From positions 1 to 7,667 of the forward strand of contig WTKB01000273.1 of NCBI GenBank assembly GCA_011524575.1: 7,667 bases of DNA, given 5' to 3'. The notes under the pieces were generated by a model. It was not told the origin of the DNA and ran no database searches. It saw only the letters and a program-made list of their open reading frames with translations. Below, in pieces: positions 5,660 to 7,667 of this stretch; within the stretch, counting starts at the first letter, position 1; every line of letters begins with the position of its first letter. The position numbers and the translations under genes were made by a program. The DNA comes from Aquimarina sp. (GTDB lineage Bacteria > Bacteroidota > Bacteroidia > Flavobacteriales > Flavobacteriaceae).

Positions 5660-7459
5660 TTATTTTCCTCCTTTTTCTAATTTCGCTTTAAGTTCAGCTA
5701 AAGCATCTAAATCTCCAAGAGTAGTTTTCTCTTGAGTTTGTGCTTTTTTAGTTGCTTGCTTAACGATCTTAGCTTCTTCAGCTTTGAAAGTAGCTGTATG
5801 AGACATTACTACTCTCTTGAATTCTTTACTAAATTCGATAACTACGAAATCAGCAACTTCTCCTTTTCCTAATTTAGAACCGTCTTCTTTTTCAAGATGT
5901 CTGTTAGGAATAAAAGCAATTACATCTTCGTTAAAGTTAACTGTAGCTCCTTTGTCAGAAGTTTCGTTGATAAGTGCATTGTGCTTTGTACCCACACCAA
6001 ACTCACCTTCGTATTTATCCCAAGGGTTAGATTCTGTTTGCTTATGACCAAGACTCAATTTACGTCCGTTAACATCAAGTTCAAGAACAACTACTTCTAA
6101 CTTATCACCTACAGCACAGAAGTCTGATGGATGTTTCACTTTCTTAGTCCAAGAAAGATCAGAGATATAGATTAGTCCGTCGATACCTTCTTCAAGCTCC
6201 AAGAATACTCCGAAGTTTGTGAAGTTACGTACTGTTCCTGTGTGCTTAGAACCTACTGGGTACTTAGAAGTAATATCCGTCCATGGGTCTGGAGTCATTT
6301 GCTTAATACCAAGTGACATCTTGCGATCTTCACGATCTAAAGTAAGGATAACAGCATCTACACGATCACCAACTTTCACAAAGTCTTGTGCGGAACGTAA
6401 GTGTGTTGACCAGCTCATTTCACTAACGTGAATAAGTCCTTCTACACCTTCTTCTACTTCGATAAATGCACCGTAATCTGCAATTACAACAACTTTACCA
6501 TTTACTTTATCACCTATTTTAAGGTCTGGGTTAAGAGCCTCCCATGGGTGAGCTTTTAATTGCTTAAGACCTAATTGGATACGTGTCTTAGCTTCATCAA
6601 AGTCTAAGATTACTACGTTTAATTTTTGGTCAAGCTCCACAATCTCGTTAGGGTGGTTGATTCTAGACCAAGAAAGATCTGTGATATGTACTAATCCATC
6701 AACACCTCCAAGATCCACAAATACTCCGTAAGAAGTGATATTTTTAACAGTTCCTTCAAGTACTTGACCTTTTTCAAGCTGCCCAATGATTTCTTTCTTT
6801 TGCTCCTCGATATCTGCCTCGATAAGTGCTTTATGAGAAACTACTACGTTCTTGAATTCGTGGTTGATCTTAACTACCTTGAACTCCATAGTTTTACCTA
6901 CGTATAAATCGTAGTCACGGATAGGTTTTACATCAATTTGAGATCCAGGTAAGAATGCTTCGATACCAAATACATCTACAATCATTCCTCCTTTAGTACG
7001 GCATTTTACAAAACCGTTAACAATCTCACCAGTTACATTAGCGTTTTTCACACGCTCCCATGCTTGGATGATTCTTGCTTTTCTATGTGAAAGTACTAAC
7101 TGTCCACTTGCATCCTCTCTGATATCAATAAGTACATCAACCGAGTCACCTACTTGTAGGTTTTGGTTGTAACGGAACTCATTAAGAGAAATTACACCTT
7201 CTGATTTTGCGTTGATGTCAATAATAGCATCTCTATCAGTGATGTTGATTACTGTACCTGTAACTACTTCATTGTTTAAAGTATCTACGAAGTTTTCAGC
7301 AACTAATTTTTCAAACTCTTCAAGCTTATCACCAGCAATTACATCAATTCCTTCTTCATAGTTGTGCCAGTCAAAATCTTTTAAAAATTGTTCTGGGTTT
7401 ACTTGTTGTGGAGCTTCTACTGCTGGAGTAGCTTCATTGTTTTGGTTTTCTTCAGACAT
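5660..7459 (-). CDS. rpsA: 30S ribosomal protein S1
   Basis: This 599-residue RNA-binding ribosomal protein binds mRNA at the 30S subunit. Six S1 (OB-fold) repeats are visible at about 63-126, 139-209, 230-298, 315-386, 401-473 and 488-556. Repeats 3-5 are the most canonical, each with a GVF/GAF.xL/V segment and a GLIHVSEMSW-like motif (341-350, and DLSW at 261-264 and 434-437). The N-terminus has an acidic/glutamine-rich extension (1-30) and the C-terminus a lysine-rich, probably helical tail (557-599). The length is normal for Bacteroidota, and no repeat looks broken. The ATG is preceded by AT-rich sequence without a Shine-Dalgarno; genes of this phylum rarely use one, so S1 may matter more for start-site choice. 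It appears monocistronic here, with its own terminator at 5546-5582. Autoregulation through its leader is known for S1 in Escherichia coli but is not shown here. Confidence 0.97.
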   Translation of the reverse strand: MSEENQNNEATPAVEAPQQVNPEQFLKDFDWHNYEEGIDVIAGDKLEEFEKLVAENFVDTLNNEVVTGTVINITDRDAIIDINAKSEGVISLNEFRYNQNLQVGDSVDVLIDIREDASGQLVLSHRKARIIQAWERVKNANVTGEIVNGFVKCRTKGGMIVDVFGIEAFLPGSQIDVKPIRDYDLYVGKTMEFKVVKINHEFKNVVVSHKALIEADIEEQKKEIIGQLEKGQVLEGTVKNITSYGVFVDLGGVDGLVHITDLSWSRINHPNEIVELDQKLNVVILDFDEAKTRIQLGLKQLKAHPWEALNPDLKIGDKVNGKVVVIADYGAFIEVEEGVEGLIHVSEMSWSTHLRSAQDFVKVGDRVDAVILTLDREDRKMSLGIKQMTPDPWTDITSKYPVGSKHTGTVRNFTNFGVFLELEEGIDGLIYISDLSWTKKVKHPSDFCAVGDKLEVVVLELDVNGRKLSLGHKQTESNPWDKYEGEFGVGTKHNALINETSDKGATVNFNEDVIAFIPNRHLEKEDGSKLGKGEVADFVVIEFSKEFKRVVMSHTATFKAEEAKIVKQATKKAQTQEKTTLGDLDALAELKAKLEKGGK

Positions 7460-7551
7460 GATTGTGAAGATAAAGTTTGTATTTTACAAAAGTATAGTGG
7501 GTTATAAAAGATGCTATTTTTGTAAAAGAAATTATGTAAAAAATTAAAAAA

Positions 7552-7584
7552 CAATCATTTAACCGCTTAATGTCTAATTGATTG
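7552..7584 (-). promoter_or_regulatory. hairpin with U-tract in the rpsA leader
   Basis: On the minus strand CAATCA (7579-7584) pairs with TGATTG (7552-7557), with an inner TTAA/TTAA stem around GCGG, followed by six T (7546-7551) and a further T-rich stretch. It could be a weak terminator of a gene upstream of the window, an attenuator, or a leader structure for S1 control. The stem is short and contains an asymmetric internal loop. Confidence 0.35.
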
Positions 7585-7589
7585 GATTG

Positions 7590-7619
7590 CAAATATATCA
7601 AAAATATTTGACATATCAA
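7590..7619 (-). promoter_or_regulatory. rpsA: candidate rpsA promoter
   Basis: On the minus strand TTG (7617-7619), a 19-base spacer and TATATTTG (7590-7597) match the Bacteroidota -33/-7 pattern. The predicted transcript starts near 7583, giving a leader of about 124 bases. A second TACTTTTG box at 7487-7494 has no visible -33 partner and would give a leader of only about 20 bases. Confidence 0.5.
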
Positions 7620-7667
7620 GAAGATGGGAGGGAGTTTATTTTTTGTAACAAACAGATGTATCTTAGA

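Overview
The window looks like chromosomal DNA of a flavobacterium (phylum Bacteroidota). The evidence is its low GC content, a 599-residue ribosomal protein S1 gene with no Shine-Dalgarno sequence, promoter candidates of the Bacteroidota type (TTTG or TTG, about 19-20 bases, then TAnnTTTG), and a secreted protein ending in a type IX secretion (T9SS) sorting domain. A marine or algal-polysaccharide lifestyle is plausible from the esterase/beta-helix protein but is inference only.

All confident genes are on the minus strand, so the window reads right to left. At the right is rpsA (5660-7459) with a leader of about 125 bases, a candidate promoter at 7590-7619 and a strong terminator at 5546-5582. 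Next comes a probable three-gene operon (promoter candidate 5511-5542): a small lipoprotein of unknown function (5068-5475), a TerC-type seven-helix membrane protein (4248-5042) and a HopJ-family protein (3892-4239), ending at the terminator 3669-3714. At the left is a 1056-residue secreted protein (315-3485): signal peptide, DNRLRE/CBM96-like domain, SGNH-type acetylesterase (CE6/SASA), parallel beta-helix region and T9SS sorting domain. It has a perfect 15-bp inverted repeat in its upstream region. The first about 130 bases carry a possible end of a plus-strand membrane-protein gene and a strong bidirectional terminator.

The most notable signal is a dispersed 156-bp near-palindrome. Two full copies, 134-289 and 3715-3870, have equal length and the same orientation and are about 84% identical by hand count. 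A 33-bp ends-only relative lies at 5611-5643. Each sits in the short gap between the last stop codon of a minus-strand transcription unit and that unit's terminator, so all three unit ends in the window carry one. Each full copy folds on itself end to end. The imperfect pairs that are transitions are all G-U/G-T on the plus strand, and one position shows a compensatory C-G to T-A change. This could be a miniature transposable element that settles next to terminators, or a structured RNA or DNA element; I do not recognise it as a named family.
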